Shown here: positions 10,980 through 23,210 of the stretch, in pieces
Position numbering within the stretch: position 1 is the first letter of the stretch
Layout: every line of letters starts with the position of its first letter
Source of the DNA: Lunularia cruciata
Lineage: Eukaryota > Streptophyta > Marchantiopsida > Lunulariales > Lunulariaceae
Direction: 5' to 3'
DNA length: 64,000 nt
Assembly (NCBI GenBank): GCA_948567375.1
Contig: OX419759.1
Span: 38,417,493-38,481,492 of the forward strand
Translations under genes and position numbers: made by a program
The notes under the pieces: generated by a model
Database searches by the model: none
The model's input: the letters and a program-made list of their open reading frames with translations, nothing else
What the model was told of the DNA's origin: nothing

Positions 10980-11680
10980 AGTAATGAGTGTCCAATTTTG
11001 ATCATTTGATCATCTGATTACATAGAAGTGAGAGTAGAAATCGGGTGCAAAATTTGAGTGAGTGTTGGTGGTATATCAAAGCTGGGTTTTGATTGATGAT
11101 ACCTTTGATTGATGAATTTTCTGCTCAATTTAGTTGAGTAATGATCGTGTGCAAAAGCACACAATCACTTTTTTGTTAGACAATTTCTAGTTAGGAAGAT
11201 CGTGTGCGGAAGTACTGGCCAATTTCTTGATCCAAGTGTGAAAGTGAGGTAGATCTGAGGATTAAATATTCAATTTTGTAAATTGAAGAGGTTGATTTGA
11301 GAATGAGGTGTAAATTTAGTGATTGGGGCTTATAGATTTAGACTAGGATTAAAATTAGGATTTCAGGTAATAAATTTGAGATTTGAGATTCAATTATGCA
11401 TTTAGAACCCATAGTCTCAATCTGGGAGGATGGGATTTAGAGGTCCTTAGCTATGAAATTGGAGACATTGGTCAGATTTGGAAGAGGATTTGATGAACGT
11501 TGACTAGATTTAAAAGGCTATCAAATTTGGCAAAGGTTAGGCAGATTGGGAAAGAGTGTGAATTGGCGACAAAGAAAGCCTTGTTTGGTTGAGTTTTAAG
11601 GCTATGAGCTATGGACTCAAGAGGCTACAAAGGCTAACAAGTTTGCAACTTGTTGAGTGAGACTAGCCAAGTAAATTCTA
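10980..11680 (+). mobile_element. LTR/leader-like fragment of the family-B Ty3/gypsy element
   Basis: Pieces of 11005-11220 (ATCTGATTACAT.AGAAGTGAG, then GAAATTGGGTG-like, then GTGTGCAAAA) resemble 58345-58500. The segment 11525-11660 (TTGGCAGATT..GAAAGAG, AATTGGC..AAGAAAG, AGAGGCTACAAAGGC) resembles 16165-16300. Both comparators belong to the LTR region of family B, so this is an old fragment of that family. It encodes nothing. Confidence 0.45.
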
Positions 11681-11689
11681 TTGGAAAAA

Positions 11690-13500
11690 AAATAAAACAA
11701 GAGAGATATATACCTTATATTCCACATTCTTCAAATTTTATTCTACCAATGTTAAAATATTGGTTTCTTATTTTACTTTGATTAAGAAAAATATCATTGA
11801 GAAACTATAGTGCCTCAAATATTTCCTCACAAAATATTATAATAAAAATTAAAACAAGAATATAAAAGAACATGTCCTTGAAATGTAGGTTTAAATTGTA
11901 TAAAACAAAATTTACCATAGACTTTATGTAAATGATAAGTTAAATATGAGAGTAGATATTAATTATCTAGGTGGATTTACTTCAATTTATTTATTGTAAA
12001 TTTTCATTCTTATTAATTCCATATATCAATATATGGCTTAAAAAAACAAATATTAAGTTATGGCCTAAAAACACAAATATTAAGGAAATTCCTTCTAGAA
12101 AGAGAAAATGATATTTAAAAGTTAAACCTAGATTTTACATTATAGAAGAAAGTTGAGTAAGTTCTTTTGTAGAGGTTTGAAGAGAAGTGTAGATTTGTAT
12201 GATCTTTGGGTGAAAACTTGTCCAAGACCTATTAATGCTAAAGGTATATGTTTTATGAATTTTTCTACTTTTGTAGAAGTTTGGTTAAAACTAAATTTCT
12301 TACCCAAGAATATTATGTAGGATTTCTAAGGTGCAAACCTCAGAAAGCTCCATTAACATTATTTGTGAAAATTGGATGATTTTCTCTAATATTAGACTTA
12401 GCTAATTGAAAGTCAATTCCATTGATCATCATCCCAAAATATAGTTTAATGGGAAAATTATTGTATTATTCATCACTATAAAAATTGACAATTTATGAGT
12501 TTTCCTAAAATTCGGTATAAGAATTTAAATTTACATATAAAAACAATTTTAAGCTTTAAATTTTAGAAAGAAAGTATACTCAATAAAAATAAGTCCAATT
12601 TGGATACTTGAACTTGAAATTTTCAGAATTTTGAAATCCCAAAAGACTCAAAACTTTGCAAAGATCAAAAAATATTCTTAAATGTTTACTTTGATCTAAG
12701 TTGTTATCAACGGATGCTTAAAATAATTTCTAAATCAAACAACCTATGAAAACCTAACTATTACCAAGTAAAACAAAAAGTACCCATAAAAGTGCTATTG
12801 AAAAAGTAGTCATTGTTTGATAACTTAGTATCTACAAAAAAAGTTGATATAGTGACAAGTAATGGGTTGTTCTCTTAGGATATAGATCTGAAATGACTAG
12901 AATTAAAGAGAAATTTAACTATCTTGCAAATTTTTTTTTGTTATGTATTTAACCTCTTGGGTAGGAACCACTCTTTAAAGAGGGTAGTGTCAGCTCATAG
13001 GGTGTACTATGGCATATAGACAATTAAAGCAATCACCTTTGCTACAAGCAAATTCCAAATTAATCATGAAGGTCATAATTCACTCAACAAAAATTGGCCA
13101 TTTCACTAAGATATCAACTCCAAAGGTTCCTTAATACCCTTTGTGGAAGGCACAACTTTGAAGGCTTCTTTGCATTGGCAATTAGTCTTTATTACTTGTG
13201 TTTTATGGTAATTTCAACACTACAACTCATTTTTTATCCATCAAGGCATTGCTTTGCTCCTTCAAAACCGTAGGGATCATACATCCCAATCAAGTACAAT
13301 TGTTTACATACACTCAAGATCCTATGTTCCTACTACAAAGTTCCTCACCCTTACTAAAAAATGACAATCACCACTACTTGGAATTAAGGCAATAAGGAGC
13401 TTGTGGTTCTTTTGTTATAACATAGTTAAAAGGAATGAATGAATATTTATACTTATTAGACTCCTTAAATAGATTCCTCTACTTAAATTTGCACAAATCT
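11690..13500. other. AT-rich intergenic sequence
   Basis: No gene or recognisable element. A ~27-bp direct repeat (CAAATATTAAG..ATGGC) at about 12025-12080 and a small complementary CACTCTTTAAAGAGGGT at about 12970 are the only structures noticed. Confidence 0.45.
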
Positions 13501-13959
13501 AACAATTGAAGTACTTTGAAGATTTCTTGCCTATATAAACATTGTATGTTTTGGGTCTTGTCTTATCCTATCCTACGCTCATTTAGGTTAATTAGCCACC
13601 TTACATGTGTATGGAAGGTATCAATTCTTTCCCAAAGACAACTTACAAGTTTTAACTCCTTTGGACTTACTACTCCAAAGGGTACAACTCTAAATATTTA
13701 TAACTACAAACATATTTGAAATACTTCCTAATCCAAAGGTCCTACAACTATGAATAACTTCTTTCAATGAAGTATCTTTGGCCTAAAGAATAATTGTTAA
13801 AGAACTAATAAGAAGATTGGTCCTCTCCTTGTAACCGGCTACTTCTAACATATAAGTGTCATAGGTCAAAATGGATTTCCTATCTATGTGCTCTTTGAGT
13901 CTAATTGCTAGTTGGTCTATCTTCTCTTCTTTGTAGGTCTTTCCTTCCAATTTTTGGAC

Positions 13960-15660
13960 CTACAACTTTAGCTCATGCAACTTAATCTTTGTAATTCTTC
14001 ATTGAGTTCCTTCCTTCAACATTTCCATAAATTTTTCTTGTACCTCATCTAGTTGTTTGAGGATATTTTCCTTCTCTACCTCCAAATGATTACTTAATGC
14101 TCCCACTTCTTTTTCATCACTTCCATCATTTGGAAGTGATGGCTACTCTCTCTTCCTCCTTTTTCAACCTCTTTTGTCAGCCTTTCAAGTTGTACAACTA
14201 CCTCCTTCCAATACTTGGACATTTGCACCTCCAAGGTGACCACTCTAATCTTGGTAGTCTCTAATTCACATCAAATACTTACCACTTCTTTGTCTTTGGC
14301 CGTTAGTTGGTCTTTGTATCCAAGTTCCATGTCCTTCTTCTTATCCAAAGGGATCCCAATTGAAATTAGACACTTTGGAGTTCTTCATCCAATTTCTTTG
14401 GCTCTGTTATTAGGAAGGATTTTTATCTCTTTACCTCAAAGTTTTAATGTCAAATGCATTCACCCTCTTGGATTCCTCTTTGTACAAGATTTTTGAGTCT
14501 TCTCCATCTCCTCCTTCAATTTGTCCTCCTTTTCCCTCTAAGTGTAAATAACCTTATGTAGTCTCTAAATGAGTGTGGTGTAGCTGAATACATTTGAGTA
14601 GACTTCTTTATATCATGGGAAAAAGAGTTCTATCATTTGCAATGCTAAACCTACCAAGTGTATTACAAAATTGGCTCTTTCCTTCACTGATTTTCTTTGT
14701 TCTTGGGCAGCTTCTCCACTCACTTCACATTGCCTTTTGCTAAAAACATCTTTGCCTTCTTCTTCCATATCTACTCTTTCTTCAATCTCTTGATTTTTCC
14801 CTTTTGGCCCCTTGCTAGACTTCACTCATTAAGTCTTATTCTACTCTTCCTTTGGCCTCTTCCACCTATTCTTCTTTGGAGATATGCATTTTTTAAGGTG
14901 GGATTAGGGGTTCTTTGAACTGGTGTTGGGTTTCTCTTTGGTCTTTGGCCCGAATCTTAGCTTGGTTTGCTTCCTCCTCTTATAAGTTTGGAGTAGATTG
15001 TGCATCTTGGTAATGTTCTATTCCTTTTGATTCTAATGCATACTCTTGTAGGGTAAATGAACTTTCTTCTTCTTCTTGTTCTTCATCTTTGTAATCTTCT
15101 TCTTCCTCCTCCAAAGATACATCTATAACTTATGGATTCTCTTGACTTCTTCATTGGGTTTTGATCCTTGATGATTTCATCCTCTTCTTGTTGTTGTGGG
15201 GGTTCCTTCTTCTTCCTCCAATAAAAAGTTGCCAACTTATACATACTTGGCATTGGCTACTTAATACTTCTTGATGAGTGCCTTACCTTTGGGTTGCAAG
15301 GTGAAATACCCTGATAGTAATGGCATGTAAATTTCTATGCTCCTCCCTTATGAGTAAATTTAGCCCCATGTAGACATTTATGTCATTGGGCTAAGTATGT
15401 TTCTCTGATGTCTTCTTCAAACTCCTTGTGAAAGCTCCTTGCCTACAAGTAGAACATGTTTTCCCATCCTTTTCAAACTCTTTGTGAAAGCTCCTTGCCT
15501 ATTAGTAAAACATGTTTGCCCAATGGATAGGCTCTCTATGGTACATGTATTTGAAGAAGACCGCTTGGCTATTGTTGAGGTAAATTGTCTTCTTTGGCCA
15601 AAATAATTTCGTGATTGCCTCCACAATTGCCCTTCAAGATGGATCTTTGTAACTGCCTAC
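13960..15660 (-). pseudogene. Retroelement-associated ORF, copy 1 (decayed)
   Basis: The minus strand reads, from about 15620 down, VFFKYMYHREPIHWANMFY, then a region with SGYFTLQPKGKALIKKY (about 15270-15320), then a long Lys/Glu-rich, coiled-coil-like stretch (15200-13960) that includes an open frame at 14613-14825 rich in E, K and Q. The REPIHWANMFY block matches KEPIDWGFIFHQQ in the copy at 21430-23210 and NWAKCFHQQ in the copy at 48285-51240, so the three are one family. It may be the putative plant transposon protein domain found in some Tat/Athila-type elements (inference, not tested). Many stops. The unrelated plus-strand open frames here are antisense shadows. Confidence 0.45.
15416..15535. 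repeat. Two tandem copies of a ~62-bp unit
   Basis: TTCAAACTCCTTGTGAAAGCTCCTTGCCTA... occurs at 15417 and again, with few changes, at 15475. It lies inside decayed retroelement ORF copy 1. Confidence 0.65.
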
Positions 15661-15669
15661 CTCCACCCT

Positions 15670-15722
15670 CCTCCTTTGTAAAGAGGTCCACCTTTAGTGG
15701 ACCTCTTTTCTCCAAAGGAGGT
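15670..15722. repeat. Nested inverted repeat (hairpin)
   Basis: AAAGAGGTCCAC and GTGGACCTCTTT form a perfect 12-bp stem around a five-base loop (15680-15708). An outer CTCCTTTG...CAAAGGAG pair (15671-15678 and 15713-15720) extends it. No gene association is obvious. Confidence 0.6.
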
Positions 15723-16149
15723 TGTGATTTGATTGGTCAAATTCCTTGTCCATAGTCTCAAACTTTGTGTCTAAAGCCCTAGATGAACCTCTGTTTGCTC
15801 AATGGACATGCATTTGCTCCAAGGACCATTCACCAATTCTCTTCTATCCAATGGTAGTGGTTTCTTCTCAAGTACCCTATGACTCTTTCTCTTCTCCTCT
15901 TCATCTCATAGATGATAGCAAAATCACTCAACTCCCAATTCCATAGCAAGAAAGAGAGGTGCTAGCTTTAGATCAAGTCAATAGCAAGAAAGAGAGGTGC
16001 TTTTAGATCAAGTCACCCTTGCAGTTAATTACCCATTTCTTATTGTTGGATCTAAGAAAGAACAACTTTGGGGATATTTGTCATGGGTTTCTAGACAAAC
16101 ACTATGTTTCAGATCAAAAGTTAAGAGTTGTAGGTCGCACAAATTGTCC

Positions 16150-17034
16150 TAGTTAGTGCTCGAGTTGGTAAAGGTTGGCCAGATTTAGAGAGAGTTTGAA
16201 TTGGCAAGAAGAAAGGCCTCATTGGCATTTAGAGGTTTCAAGGCATAGGGTTGTGAGCTAAAGAGGCTACAAAGGCCTACTTGCTAGTGTGAGGCTAGCC
16301 AATTTAGAGAAGTTTCTAGTAGTTTTTGGTCATTTTTTTGCAAAATCTGCCCACCCCCCTTTTATGATTTGCTCAATACGGTTTGAACCCTAGATCTTTG
16401 GTTCCTAGACTGGTGCCTTAGCCAGCTAGTCCACCTTCTTTTTTTGCCTTAGTGATTGGTCAACTAATACCTATAGACATGTAGCTTTGGCTAGGAGAGG
16501 CAGTTTGATCCCATCCTTGGTGATCCTAATAGCTTTGGAGTAGGTAGACACTTCTATTATGCCAAATGCCAAATGCCAAAAGTCAGTCTAGTGTTGATTT
16601 ATAAGATGTTGGGTTTTGTTTAGATATCTTTTGATTGGACCTCCTCTATTCCTTTCTTTTTGTTTGTGTACCATGTTTGTGTGAGGTGCCTTGACTTTAG
16701 AGCATTGGTGCTCTTGGTAGTGAGGCTGGAGTGATGACCAAGTAGACTACCTATATTTTTTTCCAATGAGGTAGGAAGTGATGACCTATAGACCATGAGA
16801 ATGCATATTGTGATGATAGGTTAGTGGTTGCCCTTTCCCCTAGTGTAGTTGTCATAGTTGGAGCTACATTAGTGAGTGGTGTTTAGTTGGTGGTGGAACT
16901 TGGTGGTGATCCTTGGTGGGGTACTTGTGGTGGTTACGGTTGCGGTTTGAGTTTCATTGTCACAAAAGAGTTCTTTGGGGATTCTAGTGAAGATATTGCT
17001 ATAATTTGTAGTGGGTTTATATAGAGTGGCGCTT
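16150..17034 (+). mobile_element. LTR region of Ty3/gypsy family B, copy 1
   Basis: From about 16550 to 17034 the sequence aligns along its length with 58850-59320 plus 62494-62522: shared AAATGCCAAATG.., GGTGCCTTGA.TTT, GAGTGATGAC.A, GATGACCTA.AGACC and TTGCCCTTT.CCCTAGTG blocks. It ends at TGGTATCAGCTTG (17035), a primer-binding site complementary to initiator tRNA-Met, which marks the end of the LTR. The left border is unclear because the SINE-like fragment and older debris intrude. Confidence 0.6.
16330..16440 (-). mobile_element. tRNA-derived SINE-like fragment
   Basis: On the minus strand, TAGCTGGCTAAGGCACC (about 16428-16412) resembles an RNA polymerase III A box. About 35 nt further on, AGGGTTCAAACCG (about 16391-16379) resembles a B box. 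The tRNA-like head GGTGGACTAGC starts at 16436, and the fragment ends in a GCAAAAAAATG tail near 16335. A head with both boxes and a short A-rich tail is what a SINE looks like. It is too diverged and short to fold as a functional tRNA by eye. Confidence 0.45.
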
Positions 17035-17052
17035 GGTATCAGCTTGTATCTA
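17035..17052 (+). other. Primer-binding site (tRNA-iMet type)
   Basis: TGGTATCAGCTTG directly follows the LTR region and matches the first eight bases of the usual plant PBS TGGTATCAGAGC. The homologous site in copy 2 is at about 62522 (TGGTATCAACC). Confidence 0.6.
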
Positions 17053-17059
17053 AAGTCCC

Positions 17060-18300
17060 AGTGAGGGATGAGATTGACTCTAATTTGGAGTTTGATATAC
17101 GAGCCAATACAATTGAGAGTTCATCTAGTGTGTCTACACCATTATTGTGAGATATGGATGAGATTTGTGGGGCATCCAAAGACTTCAAGTGCTACTTTGG
17201 TACAAGGGGTACCATTGAGTTTGATGACTTCATGTAGGACTTTGATAGTTGGTGTGATCTGTAGAAAATATGGAACCCAACTTTATTCACACTTTTCATG
17301 GTTGAAAAGGTTGTTCCAACACTTGGAGGGTCTACCAATGGATGATAATCATGAGTTTAGGAAAGCTCACTCACTTGAAGGAGATTGAGCTATGGAGAAA
17401 ATATTGATATTTGAACTACATCTCCATCACTTCATGCTTGGTTTTTAGGAGTAGATTGATAGTACCCATGAGTTCTAGCTCTAATAGAATTTGTGTATCT
17501 AGTGGAGGTATATTACCTAGGGATGGTGCTATTATAAGTGGAGGTAATACTATAGGAGGTGGTGCAATACCAAGGTACAGTTCTTTCAATGTTTGAAATA
17601 GAACTACCAAGGAGTGTGGAGTGACAAGTTCTAATGGAAGGTTGGAGAGAGCCTACACAAAGCATACACTTGCATGAGATGGTTGATCAATTTCATTCAA
17701 GGAGTTACTAAGGCCAATTAGTCTAGTTTTAGTATGGGATCCTTGACAAGGAGTTGCAATATAGAGTACATGATGTTGTTGTTATAGGCTACCTCACCTA
17801 CTTTGGCAGTACATGATGTTGTTGTTATAGGCTACCTCACCTACTTTGGCAGTGGTCTTTAGTATGACTGAGCACATTGAGCTCAATATGATAGAGGAGA
17901 GAGAAGGGACATCTAGATTTGGCAAGGAAATGTCATACATAATTTTACTTCTTCTAGCATATAATAGAGTGCACCAAACCATGTTTGCTTCTTAGGATAG
18001 AGTGGACAGCCTAGATCATATGGAGCAAGTGGAGAGCCTATACTAGATCCTTACCTCATTTTTGGGTCAATAGTAGCCAATGAGTGGTGGTGTTGCTTGT
18101 TGAATTCTTGTGTTGGACCTCACCATAAGAGAGAGTGCACTCAAGGCAATGCACATGATACCTTTGGTGCCACAGCCTACACAAATATAGTATGAACATT
18201 GCCATAGATTTGGTCACACCAATGACCAATGGTTTGACCTTCATCCAGAGTTATAGAGTAGTAGGGGTGCTATGGCAGGTGATAGAGGAGCTCTAGGTCA
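17060..18300 (+). pseudogene. Ty3/gypsy family-B gag, decayed (copy 1)
   Basis: Plus-strand frames read EIDSNLEF..., then YFGTRGTIEFDDFM (about 17190), then LKRLFQHLEGLPMDD (about 17305-17350) and HEFRKAHSLE. A zinc-knuckle-like block, YEHCHRFGHTNDQ (C-x2-C...GH, with the last Cys changed to Trp), lies at about 18190-18235. The order of capsid-like region followed by knuckle is that of a gag polyprotein. The same protein, with the same LFQHLEGPPMDN..HEFKRAHLEE block, is found at 62540-62990. Stops such as those at about 17140 and 17235 break it. Confidence 0.6.
17767..17852. repeat. Exact 43-bp tandem duplication
   Basis: TACATGATGTTGTTGTTATA... occurs at 17767 and 17810 with no difference over 43 bp. 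It lies inside the decayed gag and must be younger than the gag's point mutations. Confidence 0.9.
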
Positions 18301-18699
18301 TGGAAGATGAGGTAGTAAAGGTGGTAGTAGAGGATGCACACCTAGCTAGCATGCCCATAGCTTAGAGGAGGTCAGATTTGGGTGCTGAGGCTTCCACCTC
18401 TTATGCTTATGATAGAGATGTCTTGGAATTTATGTGTAGAACAACATAGGTAGATGTATTGCTCTAGTTACTAGGGAGTGTTGCATGCTCCAAATCTTAG
18501 AGGAGCATCAATGGAGCTAGACACACAAAGAGGAGAGGTTGGTAGACAAGTTAGACTTCCCTAGTCTTTCACACTCTCTAAGGCATTACAAATAACATCA
18601 ATATCTCCTAGATATTCTAGTGCAAGTTTGGTAGATGGTGATGGAGTACATGATGAACTAGATACTAGTCAACCACCTACTTCTACATAAATTGAGTCT

Positions 18700-19690
18700 A
18701 GCATGACGTTGGCAGTGGCTCAATTGATTATGTAGTTCCTTTTGTTCTTAACCAATGATATGTTTACATTGGAAGTTGACCCAACTTCCATGTTTTGGCT
18801 GGCTACCACACTTTGTGAGAGTAAGGATGGTAAGTTTCCTTCTTTGAGAGCATAAGTGGTTGATAGTGGAGCTGACTTGGTTGAGGAGCATGGGATCCGC
18901 TCACTAACCAATGATTTATAACAAGTATCAAAAACAAGGTTGGAGGAGTTACTAACTAGACCTACCTTTGAGCAAACTTGATTTACACATAGGATTTTCT
19001 GTTAAGTGTTTGTGGGACCTTTAAAGCAGGTCTATACATCACCAAGTGTCTTATTAGACTCCAGTCCTTAGCCTCTAATGTTGAAGAAGGTTGTAGTTGT
19101 TGGTCTTGAGATACGGAAGCCCAATGTAGAGAAGTGTATATTTCAAAACCAAACATCTCTATGGGTGGTTTTACAAAATAGATCATAGTACATCACATGT
19201 GGAGAGCTCATTTTCTAGATTCAATCCGGTCATCTGATTGATAACTTTATAGTGAAAGTTGAGGCCATTGCAATAAATAGTAGAGTCATATGATGTGCTT
19301 GTTGGTGGAGCAATGTTATACTCCATGGGTTTCAATATTGAGGATTAGGAGGAGACAACTTCCTATAGGCCATATTGGCAATCAAGTGAGGTATGGGTAT
19401 GTTGCCTACCGGTGTTCTTTAGTAGTGATAATCTTGGCTTACTATAGTTAGGGACCATAACATTAGTTATAGCTTTTAGTGGTTTTGTTACTTGGCTTGG
19501 TAACTTATTGGAGTGGAATGCCCATGTGGAGGATACCCTAGTACTAGAGGAGATCAATTGGATTTGGAGTAAAAGTGGGATTTTTCCATCCACCTTGGAT
19601 GTTCCATTGTGGAGTTTTGAGGAGGAATTGGAGCAACATGCATATTACATGGCTTTTCAAATGCTTTTGACCGAGATGAAGATTGTAAAG
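18700..19690 (+). pseudogene. Aspartic-protease region of family-B element, decayed
   Basis: At about 18850 the plus strand reads VVDSGADLVEEHGI, the D-S/T-G-A active-site motif of a retroviral-type protease, after a hydrophobic lead. Downstream sequence to 19690 is in the expected place for the protease C-terminal half and RT N terminus, but is too broken to align by eye. It is continuous with the gag at 17060-18300. Confidence 0.45.
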
Positions 19691-20090
19691 TTTGAAAGTG
19701 TGTGGTAAAAGTTATGAGTAGTTGAAAATTTGATATTTCAAAGACTTGGAGGTGAGAAGGTGTACATTTAAAAGTCATATATTTTGACTTACAAGTCCAA
19801 ATGTTTAGAATTTAGCTTCCATAGAACTATAATTTGTGCAATTGTTGATAAAATTCAATACTATAAAGTTTGGAGATTTGTGGTAGAAGTTATGAGCATT
19901 TACAATCTTTGAATTCTCATAGATTTTGGAATTGTAAGGTGCGCAATTGTAGAGTAATATCTTTACACTTGCAAGTTCAAATGAGTGTTTGATAGTGCCT
20001 CTTATGAGCTTTTGAGGCTTAGATAATAAAGTTTGAAGGTATGAGCTAGTAGATATGAGCATTTGGAGTTTATGAACTTGCATAAAATTT
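19687..20090. repeat. Diverged ~170-bp tandem repeats
   Basis: A block of the form AAAGTTTG..G.TGTGGTA.AAGTTATGAGCA, followed by TTGAATT and then GT.CAATTGTAGAGTAATATCTTT.CA, appears near 19687, 19864 and 20028. A weaker trace is near 20190 (GAGTACACATTTGAAGAGTGATATCTTT). It has a satellite-like spacing but only a few copies. Confidence 0.5.
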
Positions 20091-20399
20091 AGTGTTGGGA
20101 GCACATGTAAAGATACTAGTATCCTCTTAGTTGTTTAAATGAGGTAGTTTTTACTTTAAAAGAAAAAAGTTCTCAAAAGCTTTAAATTGAGGTAAAGATT
20201 TCATATTTTTATGGTGTTGGATTGGAGTACACATTTGAAGAGTGATATCTTTGCAGGCACAAAATTTTTGCCTTATTAGAAAAATCTTCTAAAGATCTTT
20301 TGCTTGAGGCCAAGAATACATTGTTTACAACTGTATGACAAAAGCTATCTACACTTGTAAAGTGTGAATTTTTGGTACTTGAAGTAAAACTTCCAGATT

Positions 20400-21270
20400 G
20401 ATTAATGTGTGACTAGTGATTTGCACAATAGAGGATTCCAAGATAATAAAAACATTGCTCATATAGCTATGGAACACCAACAATTAACCAAACTATATAG
20501 AAAAACCAAGGACTTTCACAAAGAGGTTAGAAGGTTCTTTATAGTTATGTCCCAATACATGAGTACTTACATAGAAATTGTAGGAGTAAAGATTATAGCT
20601 ATAAAAGAATCCTTGAAATTTGTCATCCAAAAGATTCAAGAACTCAAGAATAACATGATTTTTTGTTAGAGTCTACTAAGGGATGGTTGATGTTGTAGAG
20701 AAGGTTGCTTCTTTGGGTGCACAAGCCACCAACATTGCCATACAAAGTGGATGGCTTCAAGAAATTGTAGACATATCAAAAGTGAAGATGCATTCATATA
20801 TTAAATCAATTAAGGTGGCTCAAATTTTTACTTGGAGGAGCATGAAGCAGAGAAGGAGAAACAAGTTGCTAGAATGAAGAACTTGAGGATTCTAGGTTTA
20901 CTGAGATAGAGAAGAAGGATACCAAGGCTATGGTATGTGGGTTTATTATTGATTCTTTGGAGATCATGAGCCTTAATTTTTGTAGGCATATAGGTTGTGG
21001 CAACAAGGTTCACAACCAAGAACCCTTTTAGTGAAGTTAATCTCACCAACTCAAACATACTCTATGATGGAAAATAAGATTTTACTCAAACAGAAGCATA
21101 TCTTTTGGATCTTGATGTCAGCCCTCTTCAACTACAAGCAAAGAAACGAGACTTAACAAAGGTGAAGGAAGCTAAACAAGCACATTTTATTGCTTTTTTG
21201 AGAGATAGTAAGGCACTGATCATCCATGATCATTGCAATGTTCATGAACTGGTACAAAAACACCCAATTG
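20400..21270 (+). pseudogene. Unidentified decayed ORF with coiled-coil character
   Basis: Two open pieces (20409-20669 and 20683-20877) followed by a broken frame read Lys/Glu/Gln-rich helices: EHQQLTKLYRKTKDFHKEVR, KESLKFVIQKIQELKNN, VEKVASLGAQATNIAIQSG, then EEHEAEKEKQVARMK and LDLDVSPLQLQAKKRD. It may be part of a retroelement ORF, since it lies between two such relics. I cannot name the protein. Stops occur about every 60-90 codons. Confidence 0.3.
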
Positions 21271-21429
21271 TCTCCTTTGGGTGATCATTTGAGTGAGCTC
21301 TTTCATTTATCAACCACTAAATTAAACAACATGGCATTAAATACATGGCCACTTTGAACTAAATGCTATGTTGGTCTAGATCTTAACTATCCAATCTAGT
21401 ATGTACATCCCTTTTAAAGGTACTAACTG

Positions 21430-23210
21430 ACTGCAAATGAACTGGAGTCCTTCCTGAGGTTACACTTCTCTATCTCCTAAATTTCCTTAAGCATGCCTAC
21501 AGGAATTCTATCTAACTTTATTGCTACACTCACTAAGGTAAATTTCAAGTAGTCTATAGTCTTTGATGTCATCTTGTACACTCTATATGCAAATTTCATT
21601 ATCATCTTCCCATTTCTTTCCTTTACTCTTCTAAAATTTACTCCTAAGTTCTTGAAGTTACTTAGTCTCATTATTGGACAAAGTATACCATATAAATTCA
21701 TCTACAACTATCTGCAATCTCCTACAGAAGTCCTCTATTATTTCCTTCAAACTTATTGTGATTCCTTTCACTTCAAGTTTGGTTCCTTTGGCTTGTGCAT
21801 CTAGTCCTTTCTTCATGATTGTTGGATCTAGATCATACTAATATCTACCTTCTTGACTTGGATTAATCTTGTTTGACTCTTGGATTTGAATGTTTGCACA
21901 TTGTAACTCCTCCTCCAAATCTCCTATCTCTATCACCTTTCCCTTTTGAACTTCAACTCATTCCTATTCTACCTTGTACTTTACTTCTTCAATCTTCCTA
22001 CACTCAATATCTTTCTCAACTAACTCTGTCTTAAGTCTTGTTGTAATTGAGTTTGCCACATCTTGCATCTTCTTCTTTTCTTTCTTAATTGCTTCCAACT
22101 TCCTATGTTGATGTTCTATCTTTTCTACTTATGATCCAACCTTGGACATCAAGGTTCCATTCTGTTTCTTCATCTTATGTAAATTTTCTCACTTATACAT
22201 TGGAAGATTGCTCTTGTCCATCATCATCCTAGTATCTTCTAACTCTAACTAAGGATTGGTATCTTGCTTTGGAATTTCTTCCAGGTGTTATACATCCACC
22301 TTGGTAACTCACCTAAGCTTCCTACTTTTTTATCTTGACTACCTAAACTCATCATAGACACTTGTCAACAATCAACTTGCTCAATCAAGGTGTTCAAGAT
22401 TGTCATGTTGACACCCAAAGGTTGCTCTTGTGATGTTGTTTTGTGGACCTTCACATTAAGTTAGAACCCTTCTCACTTTCTAAAGGGATGCTCTTACCTT
22501 TTTCATCTTTGCATACCCCGTCCCAAGCATCTCCTTCCTGCTGGTCCTTCATTGGTGTGCAATCCACAAGATCAAATTGTCCTTATAATCCTAACTCCTC
22601 TAGGTGACAATCAACTTAAGCATCCTCCATCCTTGGTGGTGTCAACCTATTTCCTACATTGGATTCAACTTTCTCCTCAAACTTACTACTAGATGTTGTA
22701 GTAGAAAATAACGCTTATACATCTTAGAATGGTTCAATTGCTTTTCCTATCTTCCTTGCATTTTTCTTTGACAGAAAAGTTACTACCTTCATAGAATTGA
22801 CAACCTTCCTTTTCCCTAATTGAAATGGCTTTCATAAAATCTTACCTCTTCTTCCTTTGGCTTTTCTGGTCCCTTCTCTAGTTGTGCTTTCTCTACTTAT
22901 TTATAAGTTATATCTTCCTTTTCCACCTTTTGTAGGGACATCAATCCTCTTGGTTGGCTTAGGAAGCAATCTTTACTAATCTGATGTTAATTTAATTGCT
23001 TGCTCATCTTCATTAAGTAAACCCATGCTTACATAAAAATGGATAGTGAAAGATATCAAGTAATGAGGCAATTTATTGGCAAAGGCATGGTACATCTATT
23101 GGGTTTGTTGATGAAATATGAAGCCCCAATCTATTGGTTCTTTTGCAAACATGTTTTCAAAGAACAATAATTGGTTTATTATCATGTAAGCGGTCCTATT
23201 AGGTTTAAAT
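21430..23210 (-). pseudogene. Retroelement-associated ORF, copy 2 (decayed)
   Basis: The minus strand from about 23190 reads FENMFAKEPIDWGFIFHQQ, then NKLPHYLISFTIHFYVSMGLL, then a Lys-rich KSTTREGTRKAKGRRGK-type stretch, then long E/K-rich coiled-coil-like segments to 21430. The EPIDWG block matches the other two copies. It lies downstream, in the same orientation, of the minus-strand pol at 23990-26900, so it could belong to the 3' part of that element. About one stop per 50 codons. Confidence 0.42.

Noticed and set aside
16375-16440. A functional tRNA gene
   Set aside because: Only the A and B boxes are tRNA-like. No clean acceptor stem or anticodon arm forms by eye, so a SINE-like relic is the better reading.
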